DNA of 64,000 nucleotides from Oxalobacteraceae bacterium OTU3CAMAD1 (GTDB lineage Bacteria > Pseudomonadota > Gammaproteobacteria > Burkholderiales > Burkholderiaceae_D): positions 3,410,001-3,474,000 of the forward strand of contig CP099650.1 of NCBI GenBank assembly GCA_024123915.1. The letters are read 5' to 3'. The notes under the pieces were generated by a model. The model was not told where the DNA came from and made no database searches. It was given only the letters and a program-made list of their open reading frames with translations. Shown piece after piece: positions 26,095 through 34,837 of the stretch. The stretch's first letter is position 1. Each line of letters begins with the position of its first letter. Made by a program: the position numbers and the translations under genes.

Positions 26095-26122
26095 GGGGTC
26101 GGACCCGGTGGGGTCCGACCCC
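26095..26122. repeat. GGGGTCGGACCC inverted repeat, family B, copy 1
   Basis: A perfect 12-bp stem, GGGGTCGGACCC (26095-26106) and GGGTCCGACCCC (26111-26122), with a GGTG loop and outer AGCCA/TGGCT pairing. A smaller hairpin (CCGGC/GCCGG, 26150-26164) is adjacent. Both lie inside the gcv operon between gcvH and gcvP, where they would form strong RNA structure. Related elements lie at 28.8 and 44.3 kb. Confidence 0.75.
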
Positions 26123-26175
26123 GCCTGGCTCTGCGGGTTAAGGCAAAGGCCGGCGCAATGCCGGTCTTTAAAGAA

Positions 26176-26556
26176 TTACGCTTCGGTGGTCTTGCCGTAG
26201 GCGGCTGCGTCCAGCAGGCCGTCGATGGCGCTGGCGTCGGCCGGCTTGATCTTGAACAGCCAGGCGGCGTAGGCGTCGGTGTTGATCGATTCCGGGGCGC
26301 TGGCCACGTCTTCGTTGACGGCGATGACTTCGCCCGACACCGGGGCGTAGATGTCGCTGGCCGCCTTGACCGATTCCACCACGGCGGCGTCGTCGCCGGC
26401 GGTGTAGCTCTTGCCGACCTTCGGCAGTTCGACGAAGACGATATCGCCCAGCGCATCCTGCGCGTACTCGGTGATGCCGACGGTGACGGTGCCGTCAGAC
26501 TCAGCGCGTACCCATTCGTGGGATTCGGTGTACTTCAGGTCTGCAGGAATATTCAT
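26176..26556 (-). CDS. gcvH: Glycine cleavage system H protein
   Basis: A 126-residue lipoyl carrier protein. The lipoylated lysine lies in [19 protein letters not shown], and the N-terminus YTESHEWVR is typical. GcvH shuttles the aminomethyl and dihydrolipoyl groups among P, T and L proteins. It lies 53 bases downstream of gcvT in the riboswitch-controlled operon. Length and motifs match the family exactly. Confidence 0.98.
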   Translation of the reverse strand: MNIPADLKYTESHEWVRAESDGTVTVGITEYAQDALGDIVFVELPKVGKSYTAGDDAAVVESVKAASDIYAPVSGEVIAVNEDVASAPESINTDAYAAWLFKIKPADASAIDGLLDAAAYGKTTEA

Positions 26557-26609
26557 GTAAGGCTCCAGAGGGATAGGGGTCGAGGTACGAACTAAGGATA
26601 CTAAATCAT

Positions 26610-27731
26610 TTAAACAGCGAGGATTTTACCGTTGCGGACGAAAGGCAGCTTGACCACCGAGGCGGCCAGTTTCTTGTCGCGGATCTCGACGTGCACGGTG
26701 TCGCCGACGGCCACGCCGTTGGGCACGCGCGCCAGCGCGATGGCCTGCTGCATGGTCGGGCTGAAGGTGCCGCTGGTGATCTCGCCGGCGGCGTCGGTGC
26801 CGGCCACGATGACTTTCTGGTGGGCGCGCAGCACGCCGCCTTTTTCGCGCAGGATCAAGCCGACGAATTGCGCGTTCTGGCCCATCGCCTGCAAGGCAGC
26901 CTTGCCGATGAAATCGCGCTCGGACACCAGGTCGATGGTCCAGGCCAGGCCGGCGTCGAGCGGGTTGACGGTTTCGTCCATGTCCTGGCCGTACAGGTTC
27001 ATGCCGGCTTCCAGGCGCAGCGTGTCGCGCGCGCCCAGGCCGGCCGGCTTGACGCCGGCGGCGGCCAGCGCATTCCACAGCTTCTCGGCCTGGTCGGCGG
27101 CGACGCCGATCTCGAAGCCGTCTTCGCCGGTGTAGCCGGTGCGGGCGATCATCGCCTCGCCGAAGGCGGCGCTGTGCGCGAAGGCGACGTTGAACGGTTT
27201 CATCTCGGCGGTGCCGGCCTTCGATTCTGGAATGACTTCCCACACCTTGGCGCGCGCGTTCGGGCCCTGCAGGGCGATCAGCGCCATGGCGTTGTCACCA
27301 TCCCTGCGCTGGGTGATCGTCACGCCGCTGTTGGTGGCGGTGTTCTGCGCCTGCATCCACGCCACGTCTTTTTCGGCGGTGCCGGCGTTGACGACCAGGC
27401 GGAACCAGCTCTCGTCGATGAAGTAGACGATCAAGTCGTCGATAACGAAGCCTTGCGGGTTGAGCATGCACGAGTACAGCGCCTTGCCCGACACCTGCAG
27501 CTTGTCGACGTTGTTGGCCAGCAGGCCGCGCAGGAAGGCGCGCACGTTGGCGCCCTTGATGTCGACCACGCACATGTGGGCGACGTCGAACATGCCGACG
27601 TCGGTGCGCACGGCGTTGTGTTCTTCGATCTGCGAGCCGTAGTTGACGGGCATGTCCCAACCGCCGAAATCGACCATCTTGGCGCCGGCGGCGCGGTGTG
27701 CGTTATTGAGTGGGGTGGCTTTGAGCGTCAT
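26610..27731 (-). CDS. gcvT: Glycine cleavage system T protein (aminomethyltransferase)
   Basis: A 373-residue tetrahydrofolate-dependent aminomethyltransferase that releases ammonia and forms 5,10-methylene-THF. Recognisable segments are [20 protein letters not shown] near the N-terminus, [11 protein letters not shown] in the middle and [20 protein letters not shown] at 27731 is chosen over an upstream GTG or ATG because AGGA precedes it at proper spacing and MTLKATPLN is the usual N-terminus. It is the first gene after the glycine riboswitch. Confidence 0.98.
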   Translation of the reverse strand: MTLKATPLNNAHRAAGAKMVDFGGWDMPVNYGSQIEEHNAVRTDVGMFDVAHMCVVDIKGANVRAFLRGLLANNVDKLQVSGKALYSCMLNPQGFVIDDLIVYFIDESWFRLVVNAGTAEKDVAWMQAQNTATNSGVTITQRRDGDNAMALIALQGPNARAKVWEVIPESKAGTAEMKPFNVAFAHSAAFGEAMIARTGYTGEDGFEIGVAADQAEKLWNALAAAGVKPAGLGARDTLRLEAGMNLYGQDMDETVNPLDAGLAWTIDLVSERDFIGKAALQAMGQNAQFVGLILREKGGVLRAHQKVIVAGTDAAGEITSGTFSPTMQQAIALARVPNGVAVGDTVHVEIRDKKLAASVVKLPFVRNGKILAV

Positions 27732-27807
27732 GATTCCTCGGTCCAAATCGAAAAGGGGTTAACAGAACATACAAGGAACGGCTAAAAAGCTGTTTCCGCA
27801 ATGATCG

Positions 27808-28076
27808 CAGACCCCTCTGTCCTTGGTACCTGAGAGATTACGGGCGAATCGACCGGAGTCGAACTCGATTCCCGTGCGCCCCTTCGGTGGGCCGCCGGCG
27901 TGTGCCGCGACCGCTCTCCAGAGTTGGACCAGTTGGCATCCCACCGTGATAAAAAATCAAACGGCGGCCGCGTTGGTCCCTTGATCGGTCCTTTTGCCTG
28001 AGAGTTTTTGGGTAGTGCCCCTTCGGCGGCCGCGTTGGCCAATTGGCCCGCAACCCTCTCCCGATCAAGACTCGGG
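27808..28076 (-). promoter_or_regulatory. Tandem glycine riboswitch
   Basis: Read on the minus strand, two glycine aptamers follow each other in the gcvT leader. Aptamer 1 (about 28072-27980) begins GGGAGAGGGUUGCGG, contains CCGAAGGGGCA and ends CUCUCAGGCAAAAGGACC. Aptamer 2 (about 27925-27808) begins UGGAGAGCGGUCGCGGC, contains CCACCGAAGGGGCGCACGGG and ends UCUCUCAGGUACCAAGGACAG. These are the conserved paired elements of the class. Glycine binding normally turns gcvTHP on. The linker of about 50 bases is AU-rich. The second aptamer ends about 77 bases before gcvT, leaving little room for an expression platform. Confidence 0.96.
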
Positions 28077-28105
28077 AATATATGTCAGAAGGGCCTGAAT
28101 GTCAA
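28077..28105 (-). promoter_or_regulatory. Sigma-70-type promoter of the gcv operon
   Basis: On the minus strand, TTGACA (28105-28100) and TATATT (28082-28077) are separated by exactly 17 bases. The predicted transcript start, about 7 bases on, falls just before the first riboswitch aptamer. This is the best promoter match in the window. Confidence 0.85.
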
Positions 28106-28223
28106 TCTTGCGGGCAAGGCGGGACGGGGCGAGGCGCGGGGGCGCGCACGAATGGAACACAATAAAAACCATATATAAACAACTATTTGCTAGAATAAAT
28201 GACACTTATTCGAGAGCCCAGCC

Positions 28224-28784
28224 ATGAGCCAAGATCCAAATTCCTACGAGGGCCACGCGTGGTTCACCCTGTCAGGCGACGTCAACAGTGACATGGTGCG
28301 CCGTGTCTTCGACGCCGTTGCCGATATGACGGAGGACCGCATCACCACCGCCCACATCCTGATCCAGTCCAACGGCGGCTATGTCAGCGACGGCATCTGC
28401 CTGTACAACTACCTGAGCAAGCTGCCGATCAAGATCGTCACCTACAACGCCGGCGCGGTGGCGTCGATCGCGGTGATCCTGTTCCTGTCGGGCGAGGAGC
28501 GTTATGCCAGCGACACAGCCCGCTTCATGGTGCACAAATCGCACGCCAGCGCGCCGCACGGCGCCCGGCCGGATGCGCTGCGCATCATCGTCGAAGGCTT
28601 GCAGGCCGACGACGCCCGCACCGAGCAGATCCTGCGCGAGCATGTGCAGCTGACCGAGGAGCACTGGCGGACGCATGCGTATTCCGACCTGCACCTGACG
28701 GCGGCCGAGGGCGTGGCGGTGGGGATGGTCAATGCGGTGAAGGACTTCGTGCCGCCGCGCGGACAGCGCGTGGCCAATATTTAG
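28224..28784 (+). CDS. ClpP-like serine protease
   Basis: A 186-residue protein of the ClpP/crotonase fold. The catalytic serine is S81 in GAVASIAVIL (ClpP: G-x-A-A-S-M), the histidine is H104 in RFMVHKSHAS, and an aspartate occurs in YSDLHLTAAEG, matching the ClpP triad region. The usual ClpP N-terminal axial loop and IGF-loop contacts for ClpX are not evident, and no Clp ATPase gene is nearby. It is therefore a non-canonical family member, perhaps a membrane-free SppA/ClpP relative with its own partner. TAGAAT at 28191-28196 may be its -10 box. It is divergent from the gcv operon. Confidence 0.88.
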   Translation: MSQDPNSYEGHAWFTLSGDVNSDMVRRVFDAVADMTEDRITTAHILIQSNGGYVSDGICLYNYLSKLPIKIVTYNAGAVASIAVILFLSGEERYASDTARFMVHKSHASAPHGARPDALRIIVEGLQADDARTEQILREHVQLTEEHWRTHAYSDLHLTAAEGVAVGMVNAVKDFVPPRGQRVANI

Positions 28785-28790
28785 AAAATC

Positions 28791-28875
28791 AACCCCGCAG
28801 CGCTGATGCGAAAACGCTGGCTGCTGCGCTTAGGGGTCGTGCCCGTTGGGTACGACCCGCTTGGCGTTGCGGGGT
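28791..28875. repeat. Large imperfect hairpin, family B, copy 2
   Basis: An inner stem, GGGTCGTGCCC (28834-28844) and GGGTACGACCC (28848-28858), has 11 pairs with one G-T wobble. Outer arms ACCCCGCAGCGC and GGCGTTGCGGGGT extend it to about 85 bases. It lies between the convergent ClpP-like gene and the small disordered-protein gene and could act as a bidirectional terminator. Confidence 0.65.
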
Positions 28876-28895
28876 AATACAGCGCCGCCAATCAG

Positions 28896-29090
28896 TTAGC
28901 GGTTTTTGTTGCCCGACTGCTTGTTGCCGTCATTTTTGTGGCTTTGCCGGCCGGCTTCCACATGTTGCTCATGGGTGCCGCCCTGGGTGCCGGAGCGCGA
29001 GCCGCTGGACGAACCTTTGTCGCCCGATTGCTTGCTGCTGCCTTGGTTGGAGCCTTGCTTGCTGCCGCCGCCTTTTTGATTCGAGTTCAT
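28896..29090 (-). CDS. Small disordered Gly/Ser/Gln/Lys-rich protein
   Basis: A 64-residue, highly hydrophilic protein made almost entirely of Gly, Ser, Gln, Lys, Asn and His (MNSNQKGGGSKQGSNQG, later KNDGNKQSGNKNR), with no hydrophobic core. ATG at 29090 follows AAAGGAATT, a good ribosome site, which supports a real gene. It recalls short KGG-type stress proteins in composition but lacks their defining motif. It is probably intrinsically disordered; function unknown. Confidence 0.75.
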   Translation of the reverse strand: MNSNQKGGGSKQGSNQGSSKQSGDKGSSSGSRSGTQGGTHEQHVEAGRQSHKNDGNKQSGNKNR

Positions 29091-29261
29091 TTTAATTCCT
29101 TTGCGAAAGTGAAAGAACGTACTCGCCAAAAGCGCGCCGTGCTTGTCGGAAACCGGTGGACACCGTGCGCGTTTCTGGTAGAGCAATGATGCGTTTTCGC
29201 TTAGGCACTTACTATCGGAGTGCGTCTTGGGGGACTGTAGGAACACGCCTCGCACTCGCCG

Positions 29262-31145
29262 TTAAAACTCTTCCCATTCGACTTCATTGCTGAGCTTGCC
29301 GGACGCTTTGCCCAGCCCGCTCGTGGCGCCGGCGCGGCCGGTCGGGCGTGCCTTGGCGGGCGCGTCGGCGTCCGCTTTAACGCCGGTGGCGGCGCCGGCG
29401 CTGGCGGTCGGGCGGCGTGGCACGCCCTTGCGTTTGTCCGGCGACGGCAATGCCGGCTTGAGCCGTTCGCGGCCGGCGCTGGCCGGCAGGGGCGGCGTGT
29501 CCTCGCGGTCCAGGATCTCCGCACTGCCGGCCATGCCGGCGGTACCGTGCGTTTTCAGTGCGTCGGCGGCACCGAACGACTGCTGCGTGTCGCGGTACGC
29601 GCCGTCGTTGACGGCAAAGGCGCCGATCGCCTCGTTGAGCTTGCCTGTTTCATCGCGCATCGACGACGCGGCCGCCGCCGCCTGTTCGACCAGCGCGGCG
29701 TTTTGCTGGGTCGCCTGATCCATCGCCGCGATCGCCTGATTGACCTGCTCCAGGCCGGCGGTCTGCTCGGCGCTGGCGTCGGCGATTTCTCCGATCAGTC
29801 CGGTTACCCGTTGCACGCTGCCCACCACCTCGTCCATTGTCAGGCGCGCCTGGTCGGCCAGCTGCGTGCCGCGCACGACCTTGTCGACCGAGTCGTCGAT
29901 CAGGCTCTTGATCTCCTTGGCCGCCGCCGCGCTGCGCTGGGCCAGGTTGCGCACTTCCGAGGCGACCACGGCGAAGCCACGGCCTTGCTCGCCGGCACGC
30001 GCCGCCTCCACCGCCGCGTTCAGGGCCAGGATGTTGGTCTGGAACGCAATGCCGTCGATGACGCCGATGATCTCCGCGATCTTCTTCGAGCTGTCGTTGA
30101 TCGACGCCATGGTGCCGACCACCTGCTCGACGTCGCTGCCGCCGCGCACCGCGACCGCCGACGCCGACACGGCCAGTTTGTTGGCCTGCACCGCGTGCTC
30201 GGCATTTTGTTTGACGGTGGCCGTCAGTTGCTCCATCGACGAGGCGGTTTCCTCCAGCGAGGCGGCCTGCTGCTCGGTGCGGGTCGACAGGTCCAGATTG
30301 CCTTCCGCGATCTCGGCCGATGCCTGGCCGATCGCCCGCGCGCCGCTTTGCACCTGGACGATCATCGTCATCAGGCTGTCGTTCATGTGCTGCATCGCTT
30401 GCAGCAGCTTGCCGGTTTCATTGTTCGAGCGCACCTCGATGCGTGTGCTCAGGTCGCCATCGGCGATACGCTGCGCCACCAGCATCACCTGCTGCAGCGG
30501 CGCCGAGATCGAACGCGCCAGCCACAGCGCCAGCAGCACGCCGAAGCCGATCGCGGCGCCGAGCATGGCCAACGTGGTGACGCGCGCGATCGTGTACACC
30601 TGGTCGGCGCCGCGCGCCGCCTGCTGGCTGCCCGACATATTGCTGGATAGTATTTTGTCGAGCTGACCGTTGACTGCATCGAGGGTCGGCTGCGAGGAAC
30701 CTTTGAGGACGCCAACCGCCTCATCCTTCTTGCCTTCGTTGGCCAGCGCCATCATTTTGTCGTGTTCGGCGAGGTAGGCCCCGGCCATTCGTTGTAATTC
30801 GGTCGCCTCGGCCTTGGCGTTTGTATCGTTGACCGTCCTGCCGAGCCTGTCGGCATTGTCACGGAACGCGGATAGTGCGAGACTTAGTTTTTGCTCGGAA
30901 CCGTCGATACTGGTCTTGTCGCTGATAACCACGTGCTCGAGTTTGCGTAATTCCTGCAGGTCGTTTTTCAGCGACAACGCGGCGATCGTCTGGGGCAGCC
31001 AGGTGCCCGACAACTGCGTCGATGCCTGATTGATGTCGCCCATGCGCGAGAGCGAACTCAGGCCCAGCAGCACGGTCAGGATCAGCACGGTGGCAAAGGC
31101 GACCAGCAATTTGCTGGAGGTGTCCAGGTTATGCAGGAATTTCAT
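29262..31145 (-). CDS. Methyl-accepting chemotaxis protein with C-terminal pentapeptide
   Basis: A 627-residue chemoreceptor: membrane helix (about 10-32), four-helix-bundle ligand domain (about 35-188), second membrane helix (about 190-212), HAMP, and a cytoplasmic hairpin with a fully canonical tip ([20 protein letters not shown]). A Pro/Ala/Arg-rich linker of about 100 residues leads to the terminal EWEEF, which fits the pentapeptide that tethers CheR and CheB. ATG at 31145 follows AGGATATCC. It therefore looks like a major, high-abundance type receptor. The ligand cannot be read from sequence. Confidence 0.95.
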   Translation of the reverse strand: MKFLHNLDTSSKLLVAFATVLILTVLLGLSSLSRMGDINQASTQLSGTWLPQTIAALSLKNDLQELRKLEHVVISDKTSIDGSEQKLSLALSAFRDNADRLGRTVNDTNAKAEATELQRMAGAYLAEHDKMMALANEGKKDEAVGVLKGSSQPTLDAVNGQLDKILSSNMSGSQQAARGADQVYTIARVTTLAMLGAAIGFGVLLALWLARSISAPLQQVMLVAQRIADGDLSTRIEVRSNNETGKLLQAMQHMNDSLMTMIVQVQSGARAIGQASAEIAEGNLDLSTRTEQQAASLEETASSMEQLTATVKQNAEHAVQANKLAVSASAVAVRGGSDVEQVVGTMASINDSSKKIAEIIGVIDGIAFQTNILALNAAVEAARAGEQGRGFAVVASEVRNLAQRSAAAAKEIKSLIDDSVDKVVRGTQLADQARLTMDEVVGSVQRVTGLIGEIADASAEQTAGLEQVNQAIAAMDQATQQNAALVEQAAAAASSMRDETGKLNEAIGAFAVNDGAYRDTQQSFGAADALKTHGTAGMAGSAEILDREDTPPLPASAGRERLKPALPSPDKRKGVPRRPTASAGAATGVKADADAPAKARPTGRAGATSGLGKASGKLSNEVEWEEF

Positions 31146-31321
31146 GGATATCCTTGGTGAGGGAAGCGGCGGCGGGGGCGGGAACGCGGGGCGGACCAGA
31201 TAATGATGTTAAGCAAAGTCCAAGCTTGTTCATTGCGCCTCGTCAAAGCCCCTGTTGGAACGGGGAAAGTGGTACAAGTCCCGCAAACGGGCAAAAAAAT
31301 CACGAATTCTTTCATTGTTGG

Positions 31322-31339
31322 TATTTCCATGTGGAAATA
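31322..31339. promoter_or_regulatory. Perfect 18-bp palindrome before the DUF1631 gene
   Basis: TATTTCCA-TG-TGGAAATA is fully symmetric. It lies 48 bases before the DUF1631 start, next to an AT-rich TGTGTAAGAAT that could be an extended -10. The position fits a dimeric regulator overlapping the promoter. The gap is divergent, so the upstream chemoreceptor could also be affected. Confidence 0.5.
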
Positions 31340-31386
31340 ATGTGTAAGAATGGGGTCTACGGATCGCTCACCAGCAGGCCGACACG

Positions 31387-33963
31387 ATGGCTAACATTTC
31401 AACCACTCCAATCACCAGCGTTGCGCCCAAAAAGACGGTCTCGCCGCGGCATGGCTTGCTGGAGGACTTGATCGGTATCGCCGTCAAGCATGCCGGCGAC
31501 CAATATCTGGAGCTGGCCACCAAACTGGCCGGCGCGCTGATCGACGCCACCGACGGCGATACACGCGCCATCCAGCAACGGCTGCGTGCCGGCAATATGC
31601 TGCGCAACCGCCACTTCGCGTTCCTGCATCTGGCAACGGAGGCCGTGGAAAAAGCGCTGCGGCACGAGATCGCCGAGTTGGCGCCGGTCGTCAAAGGCAA
31701 GCGGGGCGGCGCCGACCAGCCGATGTCGCTGGTGCCGTTCGAGGAAATGGACACCAAGGTGGCGCTCGACGGCGTCAGCAAGCCGTTCGAATCGCTGCAT
31801 TCGGATGCGTTGCAGACGCTGAATGTGCGGCTGGCGTTCCTGTTGGACCGCGATATCTTGCGGGTGAGCCAGAACCCGTTCCGCCCGGAGGTGTTCCTGG
31901 TGGCCTTGCAGCGGGCCTGGCTGGAATTCGATCCCGAACCCGAATCGGCGTCCTTGTTGCAACCGCTCATCAAACCAGGCATGTTCATCGAGCTGGGGCC
32001 GATGCTGGAGGCGCTGAACCTGGCGTTGCAAAGCAAGGGCGTGCTGCCGGGCTCGGTGGATGGCTACAAGGGGCGCAAGGCGGACGCGGCCAGGGCGGCG
32101 GCGGGCGAGCGCGCACGCGGCACCCAGGCGGCGCTGGCGCAGCAACTGCGGCAATTTTTCGCCTCCAGCGACGTCGCCGGATCGGCCGCCGGCCAGATCG
32201 TCGACAACATCGCCGGCGGCCTGCTGCACGGCGCCGGCGGTATTGATCTGAGCATTCCGGATTTGCCGATGTCGGCGCTGAATTCGGGCGCTGTCTGGGT
32301 GCCGAACGCGGCCGGGCAGGGCGTGCCGGCGCAGGCGATGGGCGGCGCGGCTGGCTCGGCTGGCGCGGCAGGCGTCGCAGGCGCGGGCTTTGCCGCCGCC
32401 GGCTTCGGCGCCACCACGGGTTCGGCGCAGGGCTTCGCCACCGGCGCCCCACCCGGCGGCGCATGGGTGCAGGGACCGGCGCAAGGTTTCCAATCGCGGG
32501 GCGTCAGCAACGAGCAGGCGCAGCGGCAGTCGCAGATCGGCGCCAAGCAACCCCTGTTCGCCTATCTGGCGCAGTTGCAGGCCACGGCTGCCGGCGCGGC
32601 CGGCAACGACGAGGTGGCCGGCGCATCCAAGGGCGAATCCGGGGGCGGGCCGGCGCCCGGCGGCGCGGCCGTCCCCGCCAACGTGTTCTACCTGCCCAAC
32701 ATCAAACAAAGCGTGCCGCAAGGCAGCCTGACGCGCGCCGACGAAAGCACCATCGATTTGCTGACGGCGATCTTCGACACCGTGTTTAGCGACCAGAACA
32801 TCTCGCAGGAAATACGTGACCTGATCCGTTTCCTGCAAATTCCCGTGCTCAAGGCGGCGCTGGTCGACAAGAACTTCTTCTTCCAGGAGGAGCACCCGGC
32901 GCGCCGCATGATCGATTTGCTGTCGCGCATGGGCTGGGAGCAACGCAAGGGGCCGGAAGATCCGCTGTTCAAGGCGATGCGGCGCAGCGTCGACCGCGTC
33001 GGCCGCGACTACGACCAGGAGCTGTCGGTGTTCGCGCAGGCGGTCAACGACCTGGAAGCGTCGATCCAGGCCGAAGAGCGCGCCGCCGCGGCCACCATCG
33101 CCGAACCGATCGCCGCCGCGCTGAAGCAGGAAAAGATGGCGGAATCGGCCAAGCTGGCGAAAAACGCCGTGGCCTTGCGCATCGGCACCGGCGAGGTCAT
33201 CGCGGTGGTGGAAGCCTTCCTCGAACAGCGCTGGGTCTCGGTGCTGACCGTGGCCTACAGCATCGAAGACGGCAAGCCGGGCGCCGTCAACAACGCCACC
33301 AGGGCCATGGACGAGCTGATCTGGAGCGTGCGCCCCAAGCTGAACGCCGACGACCGCAAGCTGTTGATTTCCAAATTGCCAGGCATGCTGGCGACCTTGA
33401 ACAAGTGGCTCGACGTGATCAAGTGGCAGGACGCCGACCGCCTGCAATTCTTCGCCGAACTGGCCGAATGCCATGCCTCCATCGTGCGCGCGCCGCTGGA
33501 CTTGTCGCCGGAGCGTCAGCTGGAAATATCGGTGCAGGTGGCGAAGCAGGCCGCCGAGCGGCGTCTGGAATTGCAGGCGAAAGCCGACGCGGCCGACAAG
33601 GCCGAGGCCGACGCGCGCGCCAGCCAGCCGGAGCTCGAAGCGGCCGAGGAGGAGGCCGCCATCGAGGTCGAGGGGCTAAGGCGCGGCATGTGGCTCGAGT
33701 TCGCGCAGCCGGACGGCGGCCGGCGCAAGGTCAAGCTGGCGTGGATCAGTCCGCTTCGCACCTTGTATATCTTCTCCACCGCCGCGCGGCAGGAGGCTTT
33801 TTCGGTGTCGGGCGAGCAGTTGGCGCGGCAATTCCGGGAAGACAGCGCGCGGGTGGTGCGCAACGACGGCGTGGTGGCCCTCGCGCTGTCCGAAGCGCTG
33901 GCGCGCGGCGCCGTCAACGACACGTCGGCCAGTCCGGCCCTGCCGGCGTCCGCCTTCGGCTGA
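31387..33963 (+). CDS. DUF1631 domain-containing protein
   Basis: An 858-residue cytoplasmic protein matching the DUF1631 family in layout. An N-terminal helical part (about 1-215) has LRNRHFAFLHLATEAVEKAL and a segment on early phenotype-neutral helices. A low-complexity Ala/Gly/Gln-rich linker covers about 310-430. A helical C-terminal half contains IRDLIRFLQIPVLKAALVD and FFFQEEHPARRMIDLLSRMG. A final small beta-rich module (about 755-835) has RRGMWLEFAQPDGGRRKVKLAW, which resembles a PilZ-like or degenerate barrel. The biochemical role is not established. The monocistronic gene follows a palindromic operator candidate. Confidence 0.85.
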   Translation: MANISTTPITSVAPKKTVSPRHGLLEDLIGIAVKHAGDQYLELATKLAGALIDATDGDTRAIQQRLRAGNMLRNRHFAFLHLATEAVEKALRHEIAELAPVVKGKRGGADQPMSLVPFEEMDTKVALDGVSKPFESLHSDALQTLNVRLAFLLDRDILRVSQNPFRPEVFLVALQRAWLEFDPEPESASLLQPLIKPGMFIELGPMLEALNLALQSKGVLPGSVDGYKGRKADAARAAAGERARGTQAALAQQLRQFFASSDVAGSAAGQIVDNIAGGLLHGAGGIDLSIPDLPMSALNSGAVWVPNAAGQGVPAQAMGGAAGSAGAAGVAGAGFAAAGFGATTGSAQGFATGAPPGGAWVQGPAQGFQSRGVSNEQAQRQSQIGAKQPLFAYLAQLQATAAGAAGNDEVAGASKGESGGGPAPGGAAVPANVFYLPNIKQSVPQGSLTRADESTIDLLTAIFDTVFSDQNISQEIRDLIRFLQIPVLKAALVDKNFFFQEEHPARRMIDLLSRMGWEQRKGPEDPLFKAMRRSVDRVGRDYDQELSVFAQAVNDLEASIQAEERAAAATIAEPIAAALKQEKMAESAKLAKNAVALRIGTGEVIAVVEAFLEQRWVSVLTVAYSIEDGKPGAVNNATRAMDELIWSVRPKLNADDRKLLISKLPGMLATLNKWLDVIKWQDADRLQFFAELAECHASIVRAPLDLSPERQLEISVQVAKQAAERRLELQAKADAADKAEADARASQPELEAAEEEAAIEVEGLRRGMWLEFAQPDGGRRKVKLAWISPLRTLYIFSTAARQEAFSVSGEQLARQFREDSARVVRNDGVVALALSEALARGAVNDTSASPALPASAFG

Positions 33964-33984
33964 GGCGCGTCCGGCCGCCTCCGA

Positions 33985-34623
33985 TTACTTCACGGTCAGC
34001 AGCGCGCCGCCCATGCCGATGAACAAGGCGCCGGTGGTGCGCTTGGTAAAGCGCGAGCGGGCCGCGCTCTGGCGTACCCGGCGCTTCATCCACGACGCGC
34101 ACACCACGTAGAAGAAGTGCGACAGCAGGCTGCAAGCGGTGAAGGTCGACGTCAGCAGCAGGAAGCGCATCGGGTCGATGTGGTCCGGCGGCATGAATTG
34201 CGGGAACACGGCGGTGAAGAACAGGATTGCCTTGGGGTTGCTGATCGCCACCAGCAGGCCGGAGCGGAACGTGCTCCAACGGCTGGCCTGCGCGGCCTGG
34301 ACCGGCTGCGCGACGTCATCGGCCTGGGCCGGCGCCTTCGACGCCTGGCGCCAGGTTTTCACGCCGAGATAGATCAGATAGGCGGCGCCGGCCACCTTGA
34401 CCGCGCCAAAGGCCAGCGCCGAGGTCTTGAGCACCAGGCCGAGGCCGGCGACGGCGGTGGTGGCAACGATAAACACACCCAGCGCATTGCCCAGGGAACT
34501 ATACAATGCCCGCCGCGCGCCTTGCGTGGCGGCCGTCGAGATGGCCATCAGAACGCCCGGTCCAGGGCTGAAGGCCGCCGCCAGGGAAACGGAGAGGAAC
34601 AGCAGCCAGGTCGAGAGTGTCAT
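33985..34623 (-). CDS. LysE-family amino acid exporter
   Basis: A 212-residue inner-membrane protein with about six hydrophobic segments. The N-terminus (FLSVSLAAAFSPGPGVLMAI) carries the SPGP motif of LysE/RhtB exporters, and NPKAILFFTAVFPQF is the second family signature. Such proteins export lysine, arginine, homoserine, threonine or related compounds. The substrate is not evident. A charged cytoplasmic loop (about 115-135) is Ala/Gln-rich. ATG at 34623 has only a weak ribosome site. It converges on the DUF1631 gene, 21 bases away. Confidence 0.93.
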   Translation of the reverse strand: MTLSTWLLFLSVSLAAAFSPGPGVLMAISTAATQGARRALYSSLGNALGVFIVATTAVAGLGLVLKTSALAFGAVKVAGAAYLIYLGVKTWRQASKAPAQADDVAQPVQAAQASRWSTFRSGLLVAISNPKAILFFTAVFPQFMPPDHIDPMRFLLLTSTFTACSLLSHFFYVVCASWMKRRVRQSAARSRFTKRTTGALFIGMGGALLTVK

Positions 34624-34837
34624 AAAACGTATCCGATCAAACAACAGTGAGTATGAGCAACAGTATGCCACGCGTCGCCCGAGGCTGCTGGCGGACCTCT
34701 TTTTTGGCGCCGGGCACGGTCCTTGCGAGCTTATCTTTTGCCTTAGTGAAGTTGGTGCGCGGCAATTGATGAGTCAAAAACGGCCGGGTGTGCTTTAATG
34801 ATGGTGCAGTGCAAAAAAATTGAAAGGCGGTGATTGG

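Noticed and set aside
23067..26141. 1024-codon plus-strand open frame across gcvP
   Set aside because: Complement of a well-conserved gcvP. The composition is antisense-like and there is no ribosome site; the start falls within a repeat.
31261..31300. CCCG-CAAA-CGGG hairpin followed by seven A
   Set aside because: In either direction the T run is on the wrong side for a terminator of the adjacent genes, and the 4-bp stem is too short.
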